A stretch of 64,000 bases of DNA from Hyphomicrobiales bacterium (lineage in GTDB: Bacteria; Pseudomonadota; Alphaproteobacteria; Rhizobiales; Methylopilaceae): assembly GCA_022842205.1 (NCBI GenBank), contig JALHQA010000001.1, positions 124,001 to 188,000 on the forward strand, read 5' to 3'. Of this stretch, positions 56,935-64,000 are shown piece after piece (the stretch's first letter is position 1; every line of letters begins with the position of its first letter). Both the position numbers and the translations under genes were made by a program. The notes beneath the pieces are model-generated. The model was not told the origin of the DNA and did no database searches. It worked only from the letters and a program-made list of their open reading frames with translations.

Positions 56935-58941
56935 ATGGCGGCGAGCACAGCCCACAGCGGGCAGTCGGCGGGTCGGGACATGGGCTTCGAAGAAGCCGAA
57001 ATCAAACGCAAGATGAGCGAGATCGCCGACTGGCTGAAAGCGCAGTCGGAGCCTGCGCAGCCGGCCGCCCCGAAACTTCAGGTCATCGCCTCGCAAGCGC
57101 CGGCGCCTGTCGTCGAGGAGCGCAATGCCGAGCCGAGCACCCTTGAAAGCATCGCCGAGGCGCGCGCCGCCGCGAGCCGCGAGCGCGAACGGGCGCTGTC
57201 GATTCAGGACACCAATTCGGGCTCGTTGCGTGAAGTGATGGACCGTTTCTCCGGGCCATTTCACAGCCAGCAAGCGCCGGAACAGCCGCGCGCCCTTCGC
57301 GCCGCCGTTGCCGAGATTCAGGAACGCCAGCGCTCGCTTGGCGATGTTCGCCCTCCCGCGAGCCCGCCCGACATGCTGGGCATGGAACTCGCCTTCGAGC
57401 GTCTCGCTTCGAAGTTCGAGGAGCGCGCCGCACGTACATTCGAAACGCTTGAATCGTCTTTTGCCGAGGTCAGCCGTCTCATCCACGAGGCACGGGCACC
57501 GTCTGCGCATACGGACGAGATACAGGCGCAAATCCAGACGCTTGAATCGCAGACATCGGCGCGGGTCGACGAAGTGGCGCGCGATCTCGCCATGCTGCGC
57601 TCGGAAGCCGCCGATTCCGAGCGCCGGACGCGCGAACTTCTCGATACGGTACGGCTGACCCTCGAACATGTCGCCGCCCGTCTGCCGGACCGCCAGACGG
57701 CACCCGTGCCCCAAGCGCTCGCGCCCCAGGCTGCGGCGCCGCAGGCTCCCGCCGCCAATCCATCCGAACGCGCCCGTGCCGCGGCCCTTCGCGCCATCGA
57801 GGAGCGCGCCGAACAGGCCGATGCCGAACTTGCGGTACCCCTCGATGCCGCGCCGGAACGCCGCCGCTACATCGCCGCCGCCCGCCGCTCTGCCCAACCC
57901 GCCGAGCCGACGGCGAAATACCGCGCCCTTGGCGCCGCGCCCAAATCCAGGCCGACCCCCGCGCAGGCAAGCGTCAGCACGATGAAGCGCACGCTGCTTG
58001 CCGGCGCGGCAGCCGCCGCGTTGCTGTTCGGTATTTACGCCGGATCGAGCCGCTTCCTCGAGGGCCTGTTCTCGGATACGCGAACCTCCGAGGTGACGCA
58101 GGAGCAGAGCGCTCCCGCGCAGCAAAGCTTCGTTCCGCCGGAGCCGACGCCGGCCGTCGTGGAGAACCGCACCACAACGGAATCGATCACCGCCGAATCT
58201 CCGCCTGCGACCGCCGCGAATATGCCGCCAATGGTGTTCGAACCGACGATGACGGGCTCGATCCCGGAAGCCGCGGCTCCCGAACCCCTGCCGATGGAAA
58301 TCGGGGGGCCGAAACTGCGCACCCGCGCCATCGCCGGCGATGCGGCGGCGCAATACGAAGTCGCCATGCGCTTTGCGGAAGGCCGCGGCGTGGCGCGCGA
58401 TCCCGAAAAGGCGGTGGTCTGGATGGCCCGAGCCGCCGCGCAGGGGCTGGCGCCGGCGCAATACCGCTTTGCAAATCTCACCGAGAAAGGCATCGGCACG
58501 GCCAAGGATGTCAGCGCCGCGCGCGGCATGTACGAACAGGCCGCCGCCGCCGGCAATGTCCAGGCGATGCACAATCTCGGCGTGATCTATGCCGAAGGCG
58601 GTCTCGGCCAGCCCGATATGGCCGTTGCCTCGGTCTGGTTCCGCAAGGCCGCCGAATACGGCGTCAAGGATAGTCAGTACAATCTCGCGATCCTTTATGC
58701 GCGCGGCATTTCCGTGCCGCAGGATCTGGCCGAATCCTATCTCTGGTTCTCGCTCGCGGCGAAGCAGGGCGACAAGGATGCCGGGTCCAAGCGCGACCAG
58801 GTCGGCGCCAAGCTCGACGCGGGCAAGGTCTCCGAGCTTCGTGTCCGCGCCGACACCTGGAAGCCCAAGGCGGCCCCGGTCGAGGCCAATGAAGTCGCGG
58901 CGCCATCCGGCGGCTGGGATGAGCCCGGAAAACCCGTCTAG
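56935..58941 (+). CDS. Sel1-repeat protein with cytoplasmic coiled coil, PodJ-like
   Basis: 668 residues from ATG 56935, chosen because GGGGAGAGG lies 6 bases before it; the open frame continues upstream without likeness to the family. Order of regions: cytoplasmic helical, coiled-coil-rich part (about 20-280), Ala/Pro/Arg-rich linker, one transmembrane helix (about 350-372; TLLAGAAAAALLFGIYAGSS), then periplasmic Sel1-like repeats (about 470-610; AAQYEVAMRFAEGRGVARDP, NVQAMHNLGVIYAEGG, DSQYNLAILYARG). The topology resembles PodJ, the polar scaffold of Caulobacter and rhizobia. That role is inferred. Confidence 0.82.
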   Translation: MAASTAHSGQSAGRDMGFEEAEIKRKMSEIADWLKAQSEPAQPAAPKLQVIASQAPAPVVEERNAEPSTLESIAEARAAASRERERALSIQDTNSGSLREVMDRFSGPFHSQQAPEQPRALRAAVAEIQERQRSLGDVRPPASPPDMLGMELAFERLASKFEERAARTFETLESSFAEVSRLIHEARAPSAHTDEIQAQIQTLESQTSARVDEVARDLAMLRSEAADSERRTRELLDTVRLTLEHVAARLPDRQTAPVPQALAPQAAAPQAPAANPSERARAAALRAIEERAEQADAELAVPLDAAPERRRYIAAARRSAQPAEPTAKYRALGAAPKSRPTPAQASVSTMKRTLLAGAAAAALLFGIYAGSSRFLEGLFSDTRTSEVTQEQSAPAQQSFVPPEPTPAVVENRTTTESITAESPPATAANMPPMVFEPTMTGSIPEAAAPEPLPMEIGGPKLRTRAIAGDAAAQYEVAMRFAEGRGVARDPEKAVVWMARAAAQGLAPAQYRFANLTEKGIGTAKDVSAARGMYEQAAAAGNVQAMHNLGVIYAEGGLGQPDMAVASVWFRKAAEYGVKDSQYNLAILYARGISVPQDLAESYLWFSLAAKQGDKDAGSKRDQVGAKLDAGKVSELRVRADTWKPKAAPVEANEVAAPSGGWDEPGKPV

Positions 58942-58973
58942 GGCCGCCGCCGCCGCTGTGCTAGAAGGCCGCG

Positions 58974-59300
58974 ATGACCGATTTGCCGCCTGAACCCAGA
59001 ACCATCGACCACGAGCCCGCGCCACGGCGCGTCGATCCCGTGACGCGCTTTTTCGGCGGCTCCCCGCTTTGGGTGCTGGCGAAGCTGGCGATGCTGTCGG
59101 TCGTCATCGGCGTCATTCTCGCCGTGTTCGGCCTCGACGCCTTCGCGATTGTTCGCGCGATCGAGGATCTTTTCTACAGCTTCTTCCACAATATCTGGGA
59201 CGCGCTGGAGACGCTGCTGCGCTGGTTCCTGCTCGGCGCCGTGATCGTGTTCCCGATCTGGCTGATCGCGCGGCTGCTGAAGCTCGGCGGCAAGAGCTAG
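58974..59300 (+). CDS. Small two-helix membrane protein (DUF6460-like)
   Basis: 108 residues. TRFFGGSPLWVLAKLAMLSVVIGVILAVFGLD is a first hydrophobic region and WFLLGAVIVFPIWLIARLLKLG a second. The pattern RFFGxSPLxVLxKL plus the C-terminal hairpin resembles DUF6460 proteins of Hyphomicrobiales. Function unknown. Its stop TAG overlaps the stop of convergent pyrD in a shared CTAG. Confidence 0.75.
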   Translation: MTDLPPEPRTIDHEPAPRRVDPVTRFFGGSPLWVLAKLAMLSVVIGVILAVFGLDAFAIVRAIEDLFYSFFHNIWDALETLLRWFLLGAVIVFPIWLIARLLKLGGKS

Positions 59301-60379
59301 ACGCCCGGGCCTTCCTTCGCCACCGCGTCCATGTCGCGCCCGACCAGCGGCGCGAGGCTGTCGAGCTTATCGCGAACAAGCGCCGCCGACAGGCCACTCT
59401 TGATATCGGCCACAAGACCCGGCCCGCGATAGGTCAGCGCCGTGTAGATCTGGACGAGGCTTGCGCCGGCACGGATTTTTGCCAGCGCCGTTTCCGCGGA
59501 ATTGATGCCGCCGACACCAACGAGCGGCACCTTGCCCTCGACGCGCCGCGCGGTTTCCGCCAACACCCAGGTCGCGCGGCGGAACAGCGGCGCGCCGGAC
59601 AGTCCCCCCTGCTCCGTGAATGCCGCGCCTTGCAAGCCTTCGGGACGCGTGATCGTGGTGTTGGAAACGATCAGGCCGTCAACACCGCGCTTCAAAGCGA
59701 CATCGACCGCATCGTCGAGATCCTCAAGCGCGAGATCGGGCGCAAGCTTCAGCAGGACCGGCGTATTGACGCCGGTTTCCGCCCGGGCCTCCAGCACGCG
59801 CGCCAGAAGATCATCGAGCGCGGCGCGGCCCTGAAGATCGCGCAGGCCCGGTGTGTTCGGCGAAGAGATATTGACCGTGAGATAGCTCGCGAGCGCCGCG
59901 AAGACGCGCACGCCGGCGGCATAGTCCGCCGCGCGATCCGCGGCATTCTTGTTGGCGCCGATATTGATGCCGACGATGCCCGGGCGCCCCGCGCGCAGCT
60001 TCAGACGCGCACGAGCCGCGTCATGGCCGCCATTGTTGAAGCCGAGACGGTTGATGGCGCCTTCGGAACCCGGCAGGCGGAAAACCCGCGGCTTCGGATT
60101 TCCCGGCTGCGGCAGCGGCGTGATCGAGCCGCATTCGGCAAAGCCGAAACCGAGCCTCAGGATCCGATCCGGGACGCGCGCGTCCTTGTCGAAACCGGCG
60201 GCAAGCCCGACAGGATTCGGAAAACGCAGGCCGAAGGCATGGACCGCCAGACGCGCATCATCGGGCTGCGGCGCGGGAAGCGGCACGCTTTCGAGGGCCG
60301 CAAGTGTGAGATCGTGCGCGCGCTCGGCATCCATGCCGTGCAGCACCGCGCGCATCAGCGGCCAGGCCATACCGATCAT
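59297..60379 (-). CDS. pyrD: Dihydroorotate dehydrogenase (quinone), class 2
   Basis: 360 residues from ATG 60379, which overlaps the DUF952 stop (ATGA); a longer open frame to 60502 is rejected. Membrane-anchoring N-terminal helix (MAWPLMRAVLHGMDAERAHD), FMN site (GLAAGFDKDA, FAECGSITPLPQPGNPKPR) and active-site Ser in VNISSPNTPGLRDLQ, then KLAPDL and VGVGGI. Converts dihydroorotate to orotate in pyrimidine synthesis. Confidence 0.95.
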   Translation of the reverse strand: MIGMAWPLMRAVLHGMDAERAHDLTLAALESVPLPAPQPDDARLAVHAFGLRFPNPVGLAAGFDKDARVPDRILRLGFGFAECGSITPLPQPGNPKPRVFRLPGSEGAINRLGFNNGGHDAARARLKLRAGRPGIVGINIGANKNAADRAADYAAGVRVFAALASYLTVNISSPNTPGLRDLQGRAALDDLLARVLEARAETGVNTPVLLKLAPDLALEDLDDAVDVALKRGVDGLIVSNTTITRPEGLQGAAFTEQGGLSGAPLFRRATWVLAETARRVEGKVPLVGVGGINSAETALAKIRAGASLVQIYTALTYRGPGLVADIKSGLSAALVRDKLDSLAPLVGRDMDAVAKEGPGV

Positions 60380-60726
60380 GTCAGCTCCGGGAAAACATGG
60401 CGCTCGCCGTCCCACGGCAAAGGCTTCGCCCAACGCACCGCGGATGGTTCGAGATAGCCATAAAGATGGGGGAAGAGCGCGCCGCCGCGCGACGGCTCCC
60501 ATTTGAGCATGTCGCTGGCGAGCGCATCGGCATCGATTTCGAGAAGCACCAGATCAACCTGCCCGGCAAAATGTCTTGCCGCCGTCTCCGCGACCTGCTC
60601 ACGCGTGGAGAAATGAATATAGCCGTCCGCGAGATCGACCGGCGCGCCGCGGAAGACACCTTCCTGCTGCGCGGTCCGCCACAGCGAGGCGGGCAATATT
60701 TTGTAGATGCGCCGGGGAGATGTCAT
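60376..60726 (-). CDS. DUF952 family protein
   Basis: 116 residues from ATG 60726 (MTSPRRIYKILPASLWRTAQ); ATG 60741 is also possible and neither has a strong ribosome-binding site. The DUF952 core is IYKILPASLWRTAQQEGVFRGAPVDLADGYIHFSTREQ, then LVLLEIDADAL and LFPHLYGYL. It is a small protein with an ADP-ribosyltransferase-like fold reported for relatives. It is coupled to pyrD by a 4-base overlap, a common pairing in this order. Confidence 0.88.
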   Translation of the reverse strand: MTSPRRIYKILPASLWRTAQQEGVFRGAPVDLADGYIHFSTREQVAETAARHFAGQVDLVLLEIDADALASDMLKWEPSRGGALFPHLYGYLEPSAVRWAKPLPWDGERHVFPELT

Positions 60727-60832
60727 CGGAAGCTGCAGCATTAGGCGATCATGCGACGGACATAAAGGGGCTGGACAAACTTCTCTAAAGGTACTAATTC
60801 CTACGCTGGTTTCAGCATCGAACGGCGGCGGC

Positions 60833-61462
60833 ATGCTCACCCACACCCGAATCTGGAATGCGATCGACCAGCTCGCGGAAGCTCACGGCATGTCGGCATC
60901 CGGCCTTGCCAAGAAGGCCGGGCTGGATCCGACGACCTTCAACCGCTCGAAGCGCATCGCGGCCGATGGCCGCCCTCGCTGGCCCTCGACGGAATCCGTC
61001 GCCAAGATTCTTCATGCCACCGGCTCCACGCTCGAGAACTTTCTCGACATCGTTGGCGGACGCGGCCGCGCCGGCAAGCGCACGGTTCCGCTGATCGGCC
61101 TCGCACAGGCCGGGCGCGGCGGTTTCTTCACCGATGCGGGCTTTCCGGCCGGCAACGGCTGGGATGAAGTGACGCTGCCCGATATTGATGACGATCACGC
61201 CTATGCGCTGGAAATTTCCGGCGACTCGATGCTGCCGCTCTATCGCAAGGGCGATACGATCGTCGTTTCGCCGGCATCAAAACCGCGCAAAGGCGATCGC
61301 GTCGTCGTGAAGACGACCGACGGCGAGGTGATGGCGAAGGAACTGGTCCGCAAGACCGAGAAACAGATCGAGTTGCGCTCGTTCAACCCGTCGCACAAGG
61401 ATCGCACGATCCCGATGTCGGAGGTCGCGTGGATCGCGCGGATCCTCTGGTCGAGCCAGTAG
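60833..61462 (+). CDS. S24-family (LexA/CI-like) transcriptional regulator
   Basis: 209 residues from ATG 60833. An N-terminal HTH (AIDQLAEAHGMSASGLAKKAGLDPTTFNRSKR, about 11-42) is followed by a peptidase_S24 domain. The catalytic pair is Ser132 (SGDSMLPLYRKGD) and Lys169 (EVMAKEL), 37 residues apart as in LexA, and a possible Ala93-Gly94 cleavage site is in LAQAGRGGFF. It is not LexA itself, which has a winged HTH of other sequence. Such stand-alone regulators are frequent in Hyphomicrobiales; targets unknown. Its stop abuts that of ytoQ. Confidence 0.85.
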   Translation: MLTHTRIWNAIDQLAEAHGMSASGLAKKAGLDPTTFNRSKRIAADGRPRWPSTESVAKILHATGSTLENFLDIVGGRGRAGKRTVPLIGLAQAGRGGFFTDAGFPAGNGWDEVTLPDIDDDHAYALEISGDSMLPLYRKGDTIVVSPASKPRKGDRVVVKTTDGEVMAKELVRKTEKQIELRSFNPSHKDRTIPMSEVAWIARILWSSQ

Positions 61463-61924
61463 TCAACGTCCGGGCAGCGCGCCGGTCAGCACATACTTGA
61501 AGATCTGCACGACCTGCGCCGCGGTCTCGGCGACCGCAAGCGCCGCGGCATCCACCTCCTTCAGAGGATGGGTCAGATCGGGCGCGTGCATCACGACCAG
61601 CGGCTTCCCGATGCCGCTGGCATAGCCCGCGTCGAACGCCGCATTCCACTGCTTGTATTTGTCGCCGAAGCGCACAACGACGACATCCGCCTTCTCGATC
61701 AGCGTGCGCGTGCGGATGGCATTCATCTGCGCGCCCTTGCGATCCTTCCAGAACGGCTTGTCCTCGCCGCCCAGAATGGCGACGCCACAATCGTCGGAAT
61801 TCTCGTGGATCGTCACCGGCGCGGTGAAGACGATATCGAGACCTTCGGCTTTCGCGCCGGCCTCGATCTGTTCGCGCCAATCGGTGTGAATTTCTCCGGA
61901 GAGATAGACTGTCAGAGCCGCCAC
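61463..61924 (-). CDS. YtoQ family protein
   Basis: 153 residues from GTG 61924, with GAGGG 7 bases upstream; an ATG at 61948 would lie within lysK. Typical sequence: LTVYLSGEIHTDWREQIEAG, VTIHENSDDCG, VVRFGDKYKQWNAAFDAGYA and GKPLVVMHAPDLTHPLKEVD. The fold resembles nucleoside 2-deoxyribosyltransferases but no activity is proven. It follows the lysK stop by about 10 bases. Confidence 0.85.
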   Translation of the reverse strand: MAALTVYLSGEIHTDWREQIEAGAKAEGLDIVFTAPVTIHENSDDCGVAILGGEDKPFWKDRKGAQMNAIRTRTLIEKADVVVVRFGDKYKQWNAAFDAGYASGIGKPLVVMHAPDLTHPLKEVDAAALAVAETAAQVVQIFKYVLTGALPGR

Positions 61925-61934
61925 GCCACTGCCC

Positions 61935-63596
61935 TCACGCTGCTGCAAGTTCGTTTTTCAGCGCCTTGGCGATCAGCGCGCGCGTGCCCTGAATGCCGTA
62001 GACCGCGACGAAGGAGCCGAATCGCGGCCCGCGCTCCTGGCCGATCAGCGTCTTGTAGAGCGTGCCGAACCAGGCCTGCGAAACGCCAGGCCGTCCGTCG
62101 GGCGACTTCGCCTTGCCGGATGTGTCTGGATAGTAGGTACGCCCGACATCGTAGACAGCCGTCTGGATGACGTCCGACGACGTTCCCTCCGGAAACTTGG
62201 CCAGCATGCCGTCAAGCGCCTCGAGCGCCTGGCGCGCCACCTCGTCCGGAGCCTCGAACACTTTTTTCGGCTTCACGAAGTCATGGTAATAGCGCACCGC
62301 GTAGCCGACCATCTCGCCGAGCCTCGGATGCGTGCTGGCGTTCACGCCCGGCGCGTATTGACGAATAAAACCCCACATCTGTTCATCGGTCTCGGCATTC
62401 GAGACGGACGCGATGTTGAGCAGCATCGAGAACGAGAGCTGCGTGCCTTCCGCGCCGATGCGCTCGGGCGTCGGCGGTTCTCCGGAATGGATGTGCCATA
62501 CCGGATTCTGCAGCCGTTCCTTCGTTTCCTGGTTCTGGAACTTCTCGAGGAGCGTCAGGTAATCGTCGACATTGCGCGGAATGACGTCGAAATGCAGCTT
62601 CTTCGCCGAGCGCGGCGACTGAAACATGAACTGCGACAAGGATTCCGGCGAGGCATAGGTCAGCCATTCCTCGATCGTCAGGCCGTTGCCCTTCGACTTG
62701 GAAATCTTGCCGCCCTTCTCGTCCAGGAAAAGTTCGTAATTGAAGCCTTCCGGCGGCTCGGAACCGAGCACGCGCGCGATCTTCGAGGACAGCGTCACGC
62801 TGTCGATCAGGTCCTTGCCCGCCATTTCGTAATCGACATCGAGCGCAACCCAGCGCAGCGCCCAATCCGCCTTCCACTGGCACTTCACGCGCCCGCCGGT
62901 CACCGGCGTCGTTACACGCTCGTTCGTTTCCGGATCGAGATAGATGATCGTTCCCGCCGCGACATCGCGCTCGACCATCGGCACCTGCAGCACGATGCCC
63001 GTGCGCGGGCAGATGGGAAGAAAGGGCGAATAGGTCGCGCGGCGTTCCGGGCCAAGCGTCGGGAGAATGATCTCCATGACCTCGTCGTACTTCGCGAGCA
63101 TCCTGAGGAGCGTCTCGTCGAAGCGGCCGGAACGGTAGTACTCCGTCGCGCTCGCGAATTCATAGTCGAAGCCGAAACGGTCGAGGAACGCGCGCAGACG
63201 CGCATTGTTCGCCGCGCCGAACGAGCCTTCCGGACTGCCGAAGGGATCCGGCACCACCGTCAGCGGCTTGCCGAGATATTTCGCCAGTTCCTCGCGGTTC
63301 GGCACATTGTCGGGAACCTTGCGCAGCCCGTCCATGTCATCGGAAAAGCAGATGAGGCGCGTCGGCACGGCGTCATCGGTCAGCACGCGGAAGGCATGGC
63401 GCACCATGGTCGTGCGCGCGACTTCGCCGAACGTGCCGATATGCGGCAGACCCGAGGGGCCATAGCCCGTTTCAAACAGAACATCGCCTTTGCCAGGGCC
63501 ACGCCGCTCCAGACGCGCCACGAGTTTCTTCGCCTCCTCGAACGGCCAGGCCGGCGAAGTCTTTGCAAAATCGATAAGTTCTGGCGGAAAAGCCAC
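61935..63596 (-). CDS. lysK: Lysyl-tRNA synthetase, class I
   Basis: 553 residues. HIGH-type signature LPHIGTFGE (about 50-58) and KMSKS-type signature KISKSKGNG (about 296-304) define the class I enzyme, which occurs in archaea and in some bacteria including alphaproteobacteria. Other segments: [29 protein letters not shown] and [17 protein letters not shown]. It charges tRNA-Lys. Its product is unrelated in structure to the class II LysS enzyme of most bacteria. Confidence 0.96.
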   Translation of the reverse strand: MAFPPELIDFAKTSPAWPFEEAKKLVARLERRGPGKGDVLFETGYGPSGLPHIGTFGEVARTTMVRHAFRVLTDDAVPTRLICFSDDMDGLRKVPDNVPNREELAKYLGKPLTVVPDPFGSPEGSFGAANNARLRAFLDRFGFDYEFASATEYYRSGRFDETLLRMLAKYDEVMEIILPTLGPERRATYSPFLPICPRTGIVLQVPMVERDVAAGTIIYLDPETNERVTTPVTGGRVKCQWKADWALRWVALDVDYEMAGKDLIDSVTLSSKIARVLGSEPPEGFNYELFLDEKGGKISKSKGNGLTIEEWLTYASPESLSQFMFQSPRSAKKLHFDVIPRNVDDYLTLLEKFQNQETKERLQNPVWHIHSGEPPTPERIGAEGTQLSFSMLLNIASVSNAETDEQMWGFIRQYAPGVNASTHPRLGEMVGYAVRYYHDFVKPKKVFEAPDEVARQALEALDGMLAKFPEGTSSDVIQTAVYDVGRTYYPDTSGKAKSPDGRPGVSQAWFGTLYKTLIGQERGPRFGSFVAVYGIQGTRALIAKALKNELAAA

Positions 63597-63663
63597 TCAG
63601 ATTCCTCCCTGATGTGGGCGCGAAACTAGGTTCGGCGGCACCTCGCGTCAAATCCGCGAAACT

Positions 63664-64000
63664 TCAGAAAATCCCGACGGGAAACCAGCGCAGGTAAATG
63701 TCGCCGATCTGATCTTTCTCATCGATCTGGTCGAGCGCCCGGTCGAGGTCCTGACGCAGCCGGTTGTCGCCCTTGCGGACGGCGATAACGAGCCCCTCGC
63801 CGAAGAACCGGCTTTCGAAATAGGGACCGCCGGCAAAGGCGCAGCAATCGGCCGAAGCCGTGCCGCCGAGCCAGAGCGAGAGCCCGGCACCATCGGCAAA
63901 CAATAGATCGGCCGCGCCGTCCTTCAGCGCGGTGCGCGCGCCTTCCGCATCGGCGAAGCCGCTCAGGGCGGCCTTTTGGAAAAACTCCTTGAGAAACGCC
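63664..64000 (-). CDS. Periplasmic solute-binding protein, C-terminal part
   Basis: The last 111 codons of a leftward gene continue past the right edge. Visible sequence: ALKDGAADLLFADGAGLSLWL, YFESRFFGEGLVIAVRKGDN and DQIDEKDQIGDIYLRWFPVG. This matches the C-terminal part of family 3 (amino-acid type) ABC binding proteins, with GAADLLFAD and GxxIAVRKGD positions as in HisJ and its relatives. Ligand unknown. Confidence 0.8.
   Translation of the reverse strand, partial: AFLKEFFQKAALSGFADAEGARTALKDGAADLLFADGAGLSLWLGGTASADCCAFAGGPYFESRFFGEGLVIAVRKGDNRLRQDLDRALDQIDEKDQIGDIYLRWFPVGIF

Noticed and set aside
56887..59025. 712-residue minus-strand frame opposite the Sel1 gene
   Set aside because: Shadow of the Ala/Arg-rich Sel1 protein gene; no ribosome-binding site or domain.

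Overview
This is chromosomal DNA from a GC-rich alphaproteobacterium, most likely of the order Hyphomicrobiales (Rhizobiales). The evidence is a class I lysyl-tRNA synthetase, 5-aminolevulinate synthase (C4 haem route), Irr-type iron control elements in front of bacterioferritin genes, a tRNA-His without an encoded G-1, the lineage-typical cluster murA-DUF2948-hisD-UPF0262-infA-maf-yacG, and many small DUF proteins common in that order. I see no phage, transposase, CRISPR array, plasmid or integrase. The window is mostly core genome.

Layout. 1-5.3 kb: end of an unknown gene, then hisZ-hisG (HisZ carries an extra N-terminal HTH domain), a MarC membrane protein, a Tat-exported dienelactone-hydrolase-like enzyme and small membrane proteins. 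5.3-7.6 kb: groES-groEL with a sigma-32-like promoter plus CIRCE, and an 80-bp tandem duplication that copies the groEL 3' end. 7.6-12.4 kb: DUF1254/DUF1214 protein, HAD nucleotidase, argB, DUF423, engB, separated by palindromic repeats. 12.4-19.3 kb: envelope and small proteins, CheZ, an L,D-transpeptidase, thiE, a frameshifted peptidoglycan-binding-domain protein, tRNA-His. 19.5-25.7 kb: a PdhS/DivJ-like kinase and an iron block (bfd, bfr, fbpA, fbpB). 25.7-32.9 kb: putrescine uptake (potFGHI) divergent from a PuuA/PuuB-like pair. 32.9-37.3 kb: sulfur assimilation (sbp, cysA, cysG, cysH) with the usual partners cysT, cysW and cysI absent. 37.3-45.4 kb: LOG protein, ABC exporter, tRNA-Phe, yacG, maf, infA, UPF0262, hisD, DUF2948, murA, tRNA-Thr. 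45.4-51.4 kb: Met-rich EF-hand protein, ugd, manC, hemA (with a perfect FNR/FixK box), mscL. 51.5-55.7 kb: a transporter-fused hybrid kinase convergent with a LuxR-type regulator (CrbS/CrbR-like). 55.8-64 kb: YjbQ, a Sel1/PodJ-like protein, pyrD, a LexA-fold regulator, YtoQ, lysK and the end of a solute-binding protein.

Points that stand out are the HTH-HisZ fusion with an inverted repeat around its promoter region, a stripped-down sulfate block with a perfect 11-bp inverted repeat upstream, two families of palindromic intergenic repeats, five of thirteen convergent gene pairs whose stop codons abut or overlap, and a Met-rich EF-hand gene with a duplicated ribosome-binding leader. I did not find a clearly new multi-gene system; the HTH-HisZ fusion is the best candidate for an undescribed regulatory arrangement.
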